Shown here in pieces: positions 49,878-61,330 of a stretch of 64,000 bases of DNA (position 1 is its first letter; every line of letters begins with the position of its first letter). The stretch is taken from contig NZ_LMEE01000001.1 of the NCBI RefSeq assembly GCF_001425305.1, positions 818,646 to 882,645 on the forward strand. Reading direction: 5' to 3'. A model generated the notes under the pieces. It saw only the letters and a program-made list of their open reading frames with translations. It made no database searches and was not told the DNA's origin. A program made the position numbers and the translations under genes. The DNA is from Phenylobacterium sp. Root1290 (lineage in GTDB: Bacteria; Pseudomonadota; Alphaproteobacteria; Caulobacterales; Caulobacteraceae).

Positions 49878-50080
49878 CGCCGCGGCGGCTCCACGAACAC
49901 CACGTCGCTGCCGAGGATCAGCCCGGCCGGCTTGCGCATCGCGAAGATGTGGAGGTTCCAGCTGCGGATCTGATCGACGGCGCTGTCCAGCGGCTCGCCC
50001 GGCAAGGCGCGGGCGGCGATGTCCTGCACGCTCTCGCCGGCCATCGGGGTCACGAAGCGCCGCTGTATGGTAAGGTCCAT
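49874..50080 (-). CDS. Small protein of unknown function (68 aa)
   Basis: 68 residues: MDLTIQRRFVTPMAGESVQD followed by IAARALPGEPLDSAVDQIRSW and a C-terminal ILGSDVVFVEPPRR. The order of a GES-x-x-DIA helix, a Trp-Asn-Leu centre and a GSDVVFVEPP strand recalls LysM-like folds, but the similarity is weak. First gene of the operon ending in the amidohydrolase; GGAGG about 6 bases before ATG 50080 is a good ribosome-binding site. Confidence 0.65.
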   Translation of the reverse strand: MDLTIQRRFVTPMAGESVQDIAARALPGEPLDSAVDQIRSWNLHIFAMRKPAGLILGSDVVFVEPPRR

Positions 50081-50168
50081 GGGCTTCCTCCGGTCTTGTC
50101 GGACGAAAGCGTGCTCGGCCCTCCGCCGCGTAAGTCGAGGGGAAATCGCGCGCCTGCTGACAACACTG

Positions 50169-50198
50169 CTGACAGGTTTGTGCGCGCCGCGCGCTAGA
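50169..50198 (+). promoter_or_regulatory. Possible uvrA promoter
   Basis: CTGACA (50169-50174), an 18-base spacer and GCTAGA (50193-50198) resemble Caulobacter-type housekeeping promoters. The LexA box starts 31 bases further on. Confidence 0.4.
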
Positions 50199-50228
50199 AC
50201 CTGCCGGTGATATCGCCGCAGCGGGTTT

Positions 50229-50243
50229 GTTCCCCGAATGTTC
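50229..50243 (+). promoter_or_regulatory. LexA (SOS) box upstream of uvrA
   Basis: GTTC-CCCGAAT-GTTC is a perfect match to the alphaproteobacterial LexA direct repeat GTTC-N7-GTTC, 83 bases before ATG 50326. Confidence 0.85.
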
Positions 50244-50325
50244 CCGTGTTATCGGTGAGTCTCGGAACTACATTGGACGGGAGCCGCTGAGGGCATCGGC
50301 GGCTGAAAGCGTTTTCCGGAAAAAC

Positions 50326-53219
<2,894 letters not shown>

Positions 53220-53223
<4 letters not shown>

Positions 53224-53765
53224 CGCCCGCCGAACAGCGGCAGGGTGTCGGGGGCCAGCGCGCCCTCGATCTCCAGCATGCGCAGCTTGGTGTCCGCCCC
53301 GCCGGGCGCCGAGAACCCGCCCTTGCGGCCGCCTGCAGCCAGGATGCGGTGGCAGGGCACGACGATGGGCCAGGGGTTCGCGCCCAGGGCCTGGCCCACG
53401 GCGCGGGACAGGCTGATGTCCCCAAGGCGCCTGGCGATGTCGCCGTAGGTCAGCGTCTGACCGGGCGGGATGGCGCGGGAAATCGCATAGACCTGTGCCG
53501 CCAGTGGTGCGACGTGGCCGTCGTCGAGCTGCACTTCCCGCAGATCGCGCTTCTCGCCGCGCAACAGCGCCTGCATGCCGGCGATGGCCTCGGCGACGGG
53601 CCCCGGCGGCTCGCCTTCGGGTGCGTCGGGGTGGCGGCGCGCGATGCGGGCGCGCGGATCGCCGCCCTCGGTCAACGGCAGCATGACGCCGGTCAGTCCC
53701 ACAGCGTTCCAGGCGACGCCGCAAAGGCCGATGGCGGTGTCGAACAGGGCGAAACCTTCGGACAT
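53220..53765 (-). CDS. ogt: Methylated-DNA-protein-cysteine methyltransferase
   Basis: 181-residue suicide enzyme that removes methyl groups from O6-methylguanine. The acceptor is C138 in [14 protein letters not shown], after the DNA-binding [26 protein letters not shown]. The N-terminal domain is short and lacks zinc ligands. It is independent of the C-terminal domain of Ada 8 kb away and probably constitutive. Convergent with uvrA. Confidence 0.93.
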
Positions 53766-53904
53766 GGCGAGGATCCTAGCACCGCGCCGCGCCGTCCGCT
53801 GGCGGCATTCGGACTCTCACCCTGGCGCAGCGTGATCGGGCTTGCTTTCAAACAGGCGTTCGAAATAGCCTCGCCGCATACTTAGAGAATTAGGGAGCGA
53901 CCCA

Positions 53905-54516
53905 ATGAAACTTTACGGCGCGCCGATGCCGGCGCCGAACCCCCGCCGCGTGCGCATTTTCCTGGCCGAGAAGGGCATCGACCTGGCCGAGACGCCGGTC
54001 AACATGATGAAGCGCGAGCATAAGTCGTCGGACTTCCGCGCCAAGAACTCGATGGGCCAGCTGCCGACGCTGGAGCTGGACGACGGGACCTGCATTTCCG
54101 AGACCGTCGCGATCTGCCGCTACTTCGAAGAGACCAACCCCGAGACGCCGCTGTTCGGCCGGACGGCGGTCGAGAAGGCGCTGATCGACCAGTGGATCCG
54201 CCGTGTCGAGTTCGCGGTGATGATGCCGGTCGGCAATTTCTGGCGGCACGCCCATCCATATACGGCCGCGCTGCTGACGCAGTTCAAGGACTTCGGCGAG
54301 TCCAACAAGGAGACCTATCAGGGCGCTCAGAAGTACCTCGACCGCGAACTGGCGGGTCGTGAGTTTCTGGTCGGCGACACCTACACCATGGCCGACATCT
54401 GCCTGCTCTCGACGGTCGACTTCGCCGAATGGATCGGCCTGCCGGTCGAGGACGAGTTCGAGAACCTGAAGGCGTGGCGCGAGCGGGTGAAAGCCCGGCC
54501 GAGCGCGACCGCCTAG
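53905..54516 (+). CDS. Glutathione S-transferase
   Basis: 203-residue cytosolic GST. The thioredoxin-like N-terminal domain (1-80) has MKLYGAPMPAPNPRRVRIFLAEKGIDL, SMGQLPTLELDDG and the glutathione-binding cis-Pro/ETVAICRYFEE; the helical C-terminal domain has the N-capping box motif FLVGDTYTMADICLLSTVDF. AGGGAG 8 bases before the ATG supports the start. Substrate unknown; class resembles the bacterial beta/theta-like group. Confidence 0.92.
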   Translation: MKLYGAPMPAPNPRRVRIFLAEKGIDLAETPVNMMKREHKSSDFRAKNSMGQLPTLELDDGTCISETVAICRYFEETNPETPLFGRTAVEKALIDQWIRRVEFAVMMPVGNFWRHAHPYTAALLTQFKDFGESNKETYQGAQKYLDRELAGREFLVGDTYTMADICLLSTVDFAEWIGLPVEDEFENLKAWRERVKARPSATA

Positions 54517-55430
54517 GCGGCCGGCTCCTTGGCGTCCGGCGTGGTGACGACGGGCGCCTTGGACAGCTCCCGATAGGCGATGGCCGCCGGGGCGATGATC
54601 ACGGCGTAGTAGAGGGCGCTGATCCAGGCCGCGACCAGCAGATAGATGATCATCACCGGCGAGAAATAGCTCGTCAGCGAGGTCTGGTCCGGAGCGAAGA
54701 TCGCGCCCGTCGCCTGAAGGTCGCCGCCCAGGGCGATCGCCGTCAGAGCCACGAAGATGGTCGTCGCCAGCAGCGCAACCGCCACGATTCCGCAGATGGC
54801 CAGCAGATAGGCGCCGGTCAGCCGCCAGAACTGGCCGTGGGTGAGCCGCCAGGAGTCGAACAGGGCCAGTCGGCGCTCGGCGAAGGTGATGGCCGGAGCC
54901 AGCGACAGGCGCACCGCGGCGTAGAACAGCAGACCCAGGAAGAACATCTCGGTCGCCGCGCCGACCAGGATCGCCGCGCCGCCGCCAGCCGCCGAGGCGG
55001 CGAAGGCGATGAGCCCCGCGGCCAACACGACCACGGCCAGCGTCAAGCAGGCGAGAATGACGTAGACGAAGGTCAGCAGCGCCAGGCGCGCCTCGTCCAT
55101 GCTGAGCTTGAGATAGGCGAAGCCCTTGTCCTCCGGACGCAGCAGGATCCGGTAGACGGCCGCGGCCATGACGCACTGGACCGCCAGGCCCATGATCATC
55201 ATCGGCGCCAGGTCGCCCATCGCCTTGAGGAAGGCCTGAGGGCTGGCGGCCTGCTCGCCGGCGCTGGCCTCGAGGACGGCCCGCGCCTCCTGTCCGATGC
55301 TGACCAGATAGACCGCGCTGCACACGCTCACGAGAAACGCGAACACCGCCCAGACAAGGACGATCTTCGGTCGTTCGCGCGTAATCCGGAAACCTTCGAA
55401 AGCGGCGTCGGTCGCCGAGAACGCAGTCAT
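54513..55430 (-). CDS. Multi-pass membrane protein of unknown function
   Basis: 305 residues with about six transmembrane segments, for example IVLVWAVFAFLVSVCSAVYL, YVILACLTLAVVVLAAGLIAF and LLAICGIVAVALLATTIFVAL. FAERRLALFDSWRLTHGQFWRL between helices 4 and 5 resembles the glycerophosphodiester-phosphodiesterase membrane domain (GPDPase_memb/YciC-like). The first residues ATDAAFEGFRITRERPK are cytosolic. It overlaps the end of the GST by 4 bases, on the opposite strand, and is divergent from trmFO. Confidence 0.75.
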   Translation of the reverse strand: MTAFSATDAAFEGFRITRERPKIVLVWAVFAFLVSVCSAVYLVSIGQEARAVLEASAGEQAASPQAFLKAMGDLAPMMIMGLAVQCVMAAAVYRILLRPEDKGFAYLKLSMDEARLALLTFVYVILACLTLAVVVLAAGLIAFAASAAGGGAAILVGAATEMFFLGLLFYAAVRLSLAPAITFAERRLALFDSWRLTHGQFWRLTGAYLLAICGIVAVALLATTIFVALTAIALGGDLQATGAIFAPDQTSLTSYFSPVMIIYLLVAAWISALYYAVIIAPAAIAYRELSKAPVVTTPDAKEPAA

Positions 55431-55559
55431 CTCATTCCTCTGGCCAAGCCGTCGCTAATAACGAGTCGGCCGCTGTTTGGCTGCGGACTCTGGTGGGGGA
55501 CGTGCACGCCCGCAAGGCCCCGCTCGCGAAGTGTTACGATCGTTGCTAGTTAGTCACGC

Positions 55560-56966
55560 ATGTCGATCCAACCTGTACATATCGTCGGCGGCGGCCTGGC
55601 TGGCTCCGAAGCCGCTTGGCAAGTCGCTCAGGCCGGAGTTCCGGTCGTCCTGCATGAAATGCGCCCGGTCCGTAAGACCGACGCGCACCATACCGACGGC
55701 CTGGCCGAACTGGTCTGTTCCAACTCGTTCCGCGCCGACGACTGGACGGGCAACGCCGTCGGTCTGCTGCATCACGAGATGCGCAAGCTGTCGTCGATCA
55801 TCATGAGCTGCGGCGACGCCCACCAGGTCCCCGCCGGCGGCGCGCTGGCCGTGGACCGCGACGGCTTCTCGCAGGCCGTCACGGCCCGGCTGGAGGCCCA
55901 CCCGCTGGTGACCATCGCCCGCGAGGAAATCGCCGGCCTGCCGCCTGCGGAGTGGGACAACGTGATCGTGGCCACCGGGCCGCTGACCTCGCCCGCGCTG
56001 TCGGCGGCGATCCTCGACCTGACCGGCGAAGGCGAGCTGGCCTTCTTCGACGCCATCGCGCCGATCGTGAACTTCGACTCCATCGACATGGACATCTGCT
56101 GGCGGCAGTCGCGCTATGACAAGGCCGGGCCGGCGGGCGACACGGCGGCCTATATCAACTGTCCCATGGACAAGGCCCAGTACGAGGCCTTCATCGATGC
56201 GCTGCTGGCCGGACCGAAGTCCGAGTTCAAGGAGTGGGAGAACGTCCCCTATTTCGACGGCTGCCTGCCGATCGAGGTGATGGCCGAGCGCGGCCGCGAA
56301 ACCCTGCGCCACGGGCCGATGAAGCCGGTCGGCCTGACCAACGCCCACAACCCCGAGGTCAAGGCCTACGCCGTCGTTCAGCTGCGGCAGGACAACGCCC
56401 TGGGCACGTTGTGGAACATGGTAGGCTTCCAGACCAAGCTGAAGCACGGGGCCCAGACCGAGATCTTCCGCACGATCCCGGGCCTGGAGAAGGCCGTCTT
56501 CGCGCGTCTGGGCGGCCTGCACCGCAACACCTTCCTGAACAGCCCCAAGCTGCTGGACGCCCAACTGCGGATGAAGAACCAGCCCCGGCTGCGCTTCGCC
56601 GGCCAGGTGACCGGCGTTGAAGGCTATGTCGAGAGCGCCGCCGTCGGCCTGCTGGCTGGCCGTTTCGCCGCCGCCGAACGCCTGGGCCGTCCGATCGACC
56701 CGCCGCCGGCCACGACCGCGCTCGGCGCCCTGATCGGCCACATCACCGGCGGCCACATCGACGCCGGCAAGGGCTCGTTCCAGCCAATGAACATCAACTA
56801 CGGCCTGTTGCCGCCGCTGGAAGCCGCCGGCCCCAAGCGCCGCGACGACGGCAGCCGGATCGGCGCCAAGGAACGCGGCCGCAACAAGAAGCTGGCGGTC
56901 GGTGAACGTGCCCTGGCCGATCTGGAAACCTGGGTCGCCGGGGCGACGGCGATGGCGGCCGAGTAG
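55560..56966 (+). CDS. trmFO: tRNA (uracil-54-C5)-methyltransferase, folate/FAD type
   Basis: Makes ribothymidine at tRNA position 54 using methylenetetrahydrofolate and FADH2. 468 residues beginning [21 protein letters not shown] (FAD motif), [22 protein letters not shown] with C53 and SNSFR, then [13 protein letters not shown] and the GidA-like [17 protein letters not shown] region ([17 protein letters not shown]) near the end. It is distinguished from MnmG by length and by the [10 protein letters not shown] motif. The gene stands beside the squalene/phytoene-synthase-like gene, tail to tail. Confidence 0.96.
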   Translation: MSIQPVHIVGGGLAGSEAAWQVAQAGVPVVLHEMRPVRKTDAHHTDGLAELVCSNSFRADDWTGNAVGLLHHEMRKLSSIIMSCGDAHQVPAGGALAVDRDGFSQAVTARLEAHPLVTIAREEIAGLPPAEWDNVIVATGPLTSPALSAAILDLTGEGELAFFDAIAPIVNFDSIDMDICWRQSRYDKAGPAGDTAAYINCPMDKAQYEAFIDALLAGPKSEFKEWENVPYFDGCLPIEVMAERGRETLRHGPMKPVGLTNAHNPEVKAYAVVQLRQDNALGTLWNMVGFQTKLKHGAQTEIFRTIPGLEKAVFARLGGLHRNTFLNSPKLLDAQLRMKNQPRLRFAGQVTGVEGYVESAAVGLLAGRFAAAERLGRPIDPPPATTALGALIGHITGGHIDAGKGSFQPMNINYGLLPPLEAAGPKRRDDGSRIGAKERGRNKKLAVGERALADLETWVAGATAMAAE

Positions 56967-57662
56967 CTAGAGCCTCCCGCGGGCGGTCGCCCAGAACAGG
57001 CGAAGGCGCGCCTCCAGATCGGAGGCCCGCCGTCCCTGCGCCCTGGCCCGCGCCAGGGTCGCGTGGGCGACGGCCGGGAAAGCGGCGACGGACATCCCCT
57101 GCCCCGCCGCCAGGGCTTCGGCCAGAGCCGCCTGAGCGGCCTCTCCATCCATGCCCGCAGTCCCCATCAGCAGGCCGATGGCCCAAGCCTCGCCCGCCCG
57201 CTCGGCCTTGACGAGGTCGGCATTGGGATCGAGGACCAGCGCCGCCGTCCGCGCCACGCCGCCAGCGGACGAGCGCGCCCACTCCAGGGCGTCGGCGAGG
57301 TTCATGGGCGCGGCGTCCAGCTCGCGGTAGCGGGCGTCGATCATCGCCTCCAGCGGGGCGCGCGGCAGAGCATGGCGGGCGATGGCGGCGGCCAGCGCCT
57401 GGGCGGTCGGGTGATGGCGGACAGGCCGCCCCTCGAAGACCTCGTCCAGCACCTCGCGCCACCAGGTCAGGCGAATCTCGCCCATCAGCGCGTTGGAGGC
57501 CACCTTCGGCGCTCGGGCCAGCTCATAGTCGAAGGCGTAGATCGCCAGGACGTCGGCGCGGGCGGCCGCGTCTGCGATGAAGCGGCTCGACAGCCAGCGT
57601 TCCGGGTCAAGCCGGCGGGCCTGGTCGTCGAGATCGGTGGCGGGTTCGTTTTCGGACATCAC
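56967..57662 (-). CDS. Squalene/phytoene-synthase-like protein (NDUFAF6 type)
   Basis: 231-residue all-helical protein with the trans-isoprenyl-diphosphate-synthase fold: DPERWLSSRFIADAAARADVLA, IYAFDYELARAPKV and IRLTWWREVLDEV are the family core. The aspartate-rich catalytic motifs of true squalene and phytoene synthases are not evident, and the protein is short. This matches the mitochondrial complex I assembly factor NDUFAF6. Alphaproteobacterial homologues often sit near secDF and the Mth938/NDUFAF3 gene, as here. A role in respiratory complex assembly is inferred. Confidence 0.8.
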   Translation of the reverse strand: MMSENEPATDLDDQARRLDPERWLSSRFIADAAARADVLAIYAFDYELARAPKVASNALMGEIRLTWWREVLDEVFEGRPVRHHPTAQALAAAIARHALPRAPLEAMIDARYRELDAAPMNLADALEWARSSAGGVARTAALVLDPNADLVKAERAGEAWAIGLLMGTAGMDGEAAQAALAEALAAGQGMSVAAFPAVAHATLARARAQGRRASDLEARLRLFWATARGRL

Positions 57663-57673
57663 ACAAAAGCAAA

Positions 57674-57696
57674 AGGCCCGCCGGATGGGCGGGCCT
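57674..57696 (-). terminator. Intrinsic terminator of the PuuD-like gene
   Basis: Nine-base-pair stem AGGCCCGCC/GGCGGGCCT with a 5-base loop; on the minus strand it is followed by a T-rich run (TTTTGCTTTTG). It lies 25 bases past the PuuD-like stop. Confidence 0.8.
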
Positions 57697-57720
57697 TCCG
57701 ATCTTAGACGGCTTCGGCGG

Positions 57721-58326
57721 CTAGCCGAAGATGGTCTGGTTCATAGTCATGGTGACCAGCATCGGCAGCGACAGCAGCGTGTTGGTGCGCGAGAACAGCA
57801 TGGCCAGCTTGCCGGCCTTGGCCTTGGCGTCGGCGTCGCCTTCAACCAGGCCCAAGGCGATCTTCTGGTTCGGCCAGATGAAGACCCAGACGTTGATGAA
57901 CATGATCGTCGCCAGCCACATGCCGACGCCGATGAAGGTGTGTTGCGGCACCTGGAAGCCGTCCAGAGCGCCCAGGCTGAACGCCTGGAACAGATAGCCG
58001 CGGTTCCAGGCCAGGATCACGCCCATGATCCAGGTGGCGAGCGCCGCATAGCGGAACCAGAACAGCGCCTCGGGCGCGATGTACTTCGAGACCGCCGGCT
58101 TCAGCTCGGCCGGGATATCCGGCATCTTACGGATCTGGACGAAGTTGAAGTAGTAGAGCAGACCAATCCAGAGAATGCCGAAGAAGGTGTGCATCCAGCG
58201 GAACACGGCTTGCCAGAAGATGCCGTCGGTCGAGCCGTAGTGGCTCATGTACCCGACGACCATGACGACCGAGAGCACGAAGCTCACAATCATGGTGTTG
58301 CGGAAGTTGGACAGCAGTCCCTGCAT
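57721..58326 (-). CDS. PuuD-type (urate oxidase N-terminal) membrane domain protein
   Basis: 201-residue membrane protein with about five helices (MIVSFVLSVVMVVGYMSHYG, WMHTFFGILWIGLLYYFNFVQ, HTFIGVGMWLATIMFINVWVFIWP). The HT-FFG-x-LWIGLLYYFNF and WPNQKIALG patterns match the membrane part of urate hydroxylase PuuD. Full PuuD proteins continue into a C-terminal cytochrome c domain, which is missing here, so urate oxidation by this protein alone is doubtful. Conserved histidines could bind haem. It has its own terminator. Confidence 0.82.
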   Translation of the reverse strand: MQGLLSNFRNTMIVSFVLSVVMVVGYMSHYGSTDGIFWQAVFRWMHTFFGILWIGLLYYFNFVQIRKMPDIPAELKPAVSKYIAPEALFWFRYAALATWIMGVILAWNRGYLFQAFSLGALDGFQVPQHTFIGVGMWLATIMFINVWVFIWPNQKIALGLVEGDADAKAKAGKLAMLFSRTNTLLSLPMLVTMTMNQTIFG

Positions 58327-58396
58327 GGATTTAGCCCCTCACGATTCCAGCCCTGAGCCCGGATATAGGGCGTTTCGCCACAGGCGAAAAGCCAAG

Positions 58397-58756
58397 CTAG
58401 ACCGCAATCAATGCAGCGGCGAGCTTGCGGCCCTCGGCCGTGAGGATGTTGTAGAGCCGGCAGGCGGCGGCGGTGTCCATGAATTCCAGCCCGATCCCGG
58501 CCCGCTGAAGGGCGTCTCGGACCGGCCGCGGCGGCAGAGCATTGGCGTGCCCGGCCCCCAGCAGCACGAATTCGACGTCCGAGCGGCCGACCTCGATCAC
58601 ATCGGCGAAGTGCTCGGGCGTCAGGTCGGCCATCGAGCGGACGGGCCAGACCCTGGCCTCGTCGCGCAAGATCAGCAGGGAGCCCTCGTGCCGGCCGGTG
58701 GAGAGGCGGAAGCCGCCGTCTCCGTACGCGTCGATCTGGGGAGCGTCCCTGGCCAT
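58397..58756 (-). CDS. Mth938/DUF498 domain protein (NDUFAF3 homologue)
   Basis: 119-residue cytosolic protein. GDGGFRLSTGRHEGSLLILRD, then EFVLLGAGHANALPPRPVRDAL and the C-terminal FMDTAAACRLYNILTAEGRKLAAAL are the DUF498 signature, including the conserved CRLYN-type segment. Homologous to human NDUFAF3, a complex I assembly factor. It starts 7 bases after secF and is therefore in the yajC-secD-secF operon, the conserved alphaproteobacterial arrangement. Confidence 0.9.
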   Translation of the reverse strand: MARDAPQIDAYGDGGFRLSTGRHEGSLLILRDEARVWPVRSMADLTPEHFADVIEVGRSDVEFVLLGAGHANALPPRPVRDALQRAGIGLEFMDTAAACRLYNILTAEGRKLAAALIAV

Positions 58757-58763
58757 GGCGCGC

Positions 58764-59702
58764 CTAGCGGGCGGCCATGGGCTTGAGGGGCTCGGCGGGC
58801 TCGTCGCCGCGCTTCACACCCCAGAGCAGGATGATCGGCAGGGCCACGTAGATCGACGAGTAAGTCCCGACGACGACGCCGAACACCATGGTGATGACCA
58901 GCGGGAAGAGCACCGGGCCGCCGAAGAACACCGCGCCGGACAGCGCCAGGATCGCCGTGGTGCCGGTGATCAGGGTGCGGGACAGACGTTCGTTCTCCGA
59001 CTTGTTGATGATGTCGGCGAGCGGCGCGGTCTTGTACTTGCGCAGGTTTTCGCGAAGTCGGTCGAAGGTGATGACCTTCTCGTTCATCGAGTAGCCGATG
59101 ACGGTGAGCAAGGCGGCGATCGAGGTCACCGAGAACTCAAGGTGCGTCAGCGACAACATGCCCAAGGTCAGCAGCACGTCGTGGAACACCCCGACCACGG
59201 CGCCCAGGCCGAACTGCAACTGGAAGCGGAACCAGATGTAGAGCAGCATCAGGAACACCGCGACGCCCAGGGCCAGGAAGCCGCTGGTCATCAGTTCGCC
59301 TGAGACCTTGGGGCCGACGACCTCGACCTTCTTGAAGGTGATGCCCGGGAAGGTCTTCGACAGCTCATTCTTGATGCGCTGGGCGCCTTCGACGGGGTCG
59401 ACGCCCTCCGCGGTGCGGAAACGCAGCATGGCCCCGTTGGGCGCGCCCAACTGCTGGACCTGCGCGTCCTCGCCGCCGACGCGCATCATGGTCTGGCGAA
59501 GCGCGCCGATGTCGACGGGGCCCGGCGTCTGCACCTCGATCATCGAACCGCCGATGAAGTCGATGCCCAGGTTCAGGCCCTTGGTGAAGAACGACACGCC
59601 CGAGAGCGCGATGAGGATCGCCGAGAAGATCGCCGCATAGGGCGCGAGCCGCACGAAGTTGAAGTGAAACTCGCGCGGTAGAAGTCGGATCAGAGGCCAC
59701 AT
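58764..59702 (-). CDS. secF: Protein translocase subunit SecF
   Basis: Inner-membrane partner of SecD that uses proton flow to drive late steps of Sec export. 312 residues from ATG 59702, with six helices: NLGIDFIGGSMIEVQ at the first periplasmic border, GVFHDVLLTLGML in TM4 and VIGYSMNEKVITFDRLRE, the SecF hallmark (VIGYSxNDxxV type), plus LSRTLITGTTAILAL. A longer frame to 59756 overlaps secD and is not needed. Confidence 0.96.
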   Translation of the reverse strand: MWPLIRLLPREFHFNFVRLAPYAAIFSAILIALSGVSFFTKGLNLGIDFIGGSMIEVQTPGPVDIGALRQTMMRVGGEDAQVQQLGAPNGAMLRFRTAEGVDPVEGAQRIKNELSKTFPGITFKKVEVVGPKVSGELMTSGFLALGVAVFLMLLYIWFRFQLQFGLGAVVGVFHDVLLTLGMLSLTHLEFSVTSIAALLTVIGYSMNEKVITFDRLRENLRKYKTAPLADIINKSENERLSRTLITGTTAILALSGAVFFGGPVLFPLVITMVFGVVVGTYSSIYVALPIILLWGVKRGDEPAEPLKPMAAR

Positions 59703-59713
59703 GTTCTCGAACC

Positions 59714-61315
59714 CTAGACGATCGGCAGAGCCTTCGGCCGGGTGGCGCGGAACCACAGACCGATAAGCACTTGAGTGATGACGACGGCGGTGAACACCGA
59801 GGTGATGACCCCGATGAGCAGCGTCCAGGCGAAGCCGCGGATCGGGCCCGAGCCGAACTGGAACATGATCAGCGCGGAGATGGCGCTGGTGATGTTGGCG
59901 TCCATGATCGAGACCAAGGCCAGCGAATAGCCGTGTTCAAGCGCCGATATGGGCGACCTGCCCGCATGCGCTTCGTCCCGTATCCGCTCGTAGATGAGCA
60001 CGTTGGCGTCGACGGCCACGGCCAATGTCAGGATCAGGCCGGCGATGCCGGGGAAGGTCAGCGTCGCCTGTGTGAGCGACATGATCCCCAAGATCAGCAA
60101 CACGTTCACGATCAGCGCGATCGCGGAGAACACGCCGAACAGCCCATAGGCCAGGATGATGAAGACGATGATCGCCACGCCGCCGATAGCCAGCGAGATG
60201 ATGCCGGCCCTGACGGCGTCGGCGCCGAGTTCGGCCCCGACGGTCGACTGCTGCTCGACCTTCAGCGGAGCCGGCAGAGCGCCGGCGCGCAGCAGGATGG
60301 CGAGGTCATTGGCGCTCTGCGGCGTGAAGCTGCCGCTGATCTGACCGTTGCCGCCGGTGATCGCGCTCTGGATCACGGGCGCCGAGATCACCTTGCCGTC
60401 GAGGACGATGGCGAAGCGCTTGCCGAGGTTCTGCGAGGTGGCGTCGGCGAACCGGCGCGCGCCCTGGCCATTGAAGCGGAACGACACGACGGGCTGGCCC
60501 GACTGCTGGTCGAACTGCTGCTGGGCGTCGGTCAGCATCTCGCCGGTGACCAGCGCGCGCTTCTTGAGGACGTAGGACTGCGAGAATCCGTCGTCGGCCG
60601 GATAGACCTGCGAACCGGGAGGCACGCGGCCGGCAGCCATGTCTTCCGGGGTGACCGTCTCGTCGACCATCTGGAAGGTCAGCTTGGCGGTCTGGCCGAT
60701 CACGTCGCGCAGACGTTGCGGATCGCTTTCGCCAGGCGCCTGAACCACGATGCGGTTCACGCCCTGACGGACAATGGTGGGCTCCTTGGTGCCCAGTTCG
60801 TCGATCCGGCGGCGCAGGATCTCGATCGACTGATCGACCGCGCGGCCGGCCTCGGCGTTCATCGCGTCCTGAGACAGCGACAGCCGAATCCGGCCGCCGC
60901 CCTCGGCGGCGACGGTGATCCCGCTGCCGCCCGGCGCACCGGCCGTCGCGGCGGCCACCGTGCTGCGCAGCTTGTTGACCGCGGTGTTGGCCTGAGCCGG
61001 ATCGTTGATCAGAACGCTGACCTGGTCATTGACCAGGCGCAGTTCGGCAAAGGGGATATTGGCCTCGCGCAGCTGGGTGCGCACGTCTTCCAGGAGGTTG
61101 GAGAGCTTCTCCTGCTTGAGCGCGGCGGTGTCCACTTCCAGCAGGAGGTGCGAGCCTCCCTGCAGGTCCAGGCCGAGGTTCAGGGTCTGCTTGGGCATGA
61201 ACCCCGGCAGGCTGTCGCGCACATTGGCGGGCAGCATGTTCGGCAGGGTGAACACCACGCCGAAGATCGCCGCAAATACAACGGCGATCACCTTCCAGCG
61301 CGAAAGATTGATCAT
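59714..61315 (-). CDS. secD: Protein translocase subunit SecD
   Basis: 533-residue inner-membrane subunit. After the first helix comes LGLDLQGGSHLLLEVD, a large periplasmic domain with the P1-type repeat and QLRDVIGQTAKLTF-like segment (QRLRDVIGQTAKLTFQMVDE), then five helices including VAVDANVLIYERIRDEA and SALIMFQFGSGPIRGFAWTL. The membrane Asp in AVDANVLIYER is the proton-path residue. Followed by secF after 11 bases and preceded by yajC. Confidence 0.97.
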   Translation of the reverse strand: MINLSRWKVIAVVFAAIFGVVFTLPNMLPANVRDSLPGFMPKQTLNLGLDLQGGSHLLLEVDTAALKQEKLSNLLEDVRTQLREANIPFAELRLVNDQVSVLINDPAQANTAVNKLRSTVAAATAGAPGGSGITVAAEGGGRIRLSLSQDAMNAEAGRAVDQSIEILRRRIDELGTKEPTIVRQGVNRIVVQAPGESDPQRLRDVIGQTAKLTFQMVDETVTPEDMAAGRVPPGSQVYPADDGFSQSYVLKKRALVTGEMLTDAQQQFDQQSGQPVVSFRFNGQGARRFADATSQNLGKRFAIVLDGKVISAPVIQSAITGGNGQISGSFTPQSANDLAILLRAGALPAPLKVEQQSTVGAELGADAVRAGIISLAIGGVAIIVFIILAYGLFGVFSAIALIVNVLLILGIMSLTQATLTFPGIAGLILTLAVAVDANVLIYERIRDEAHAGRSPISALEHGYSLALVSIMDANITSAISALIMFQFGSGPIRGFAWTLLIGVITSVFTAVVITQVLIGLWFRATRPKALPIV

Positions 61316-61330
61316 GTGTGCGTCGAGCCC

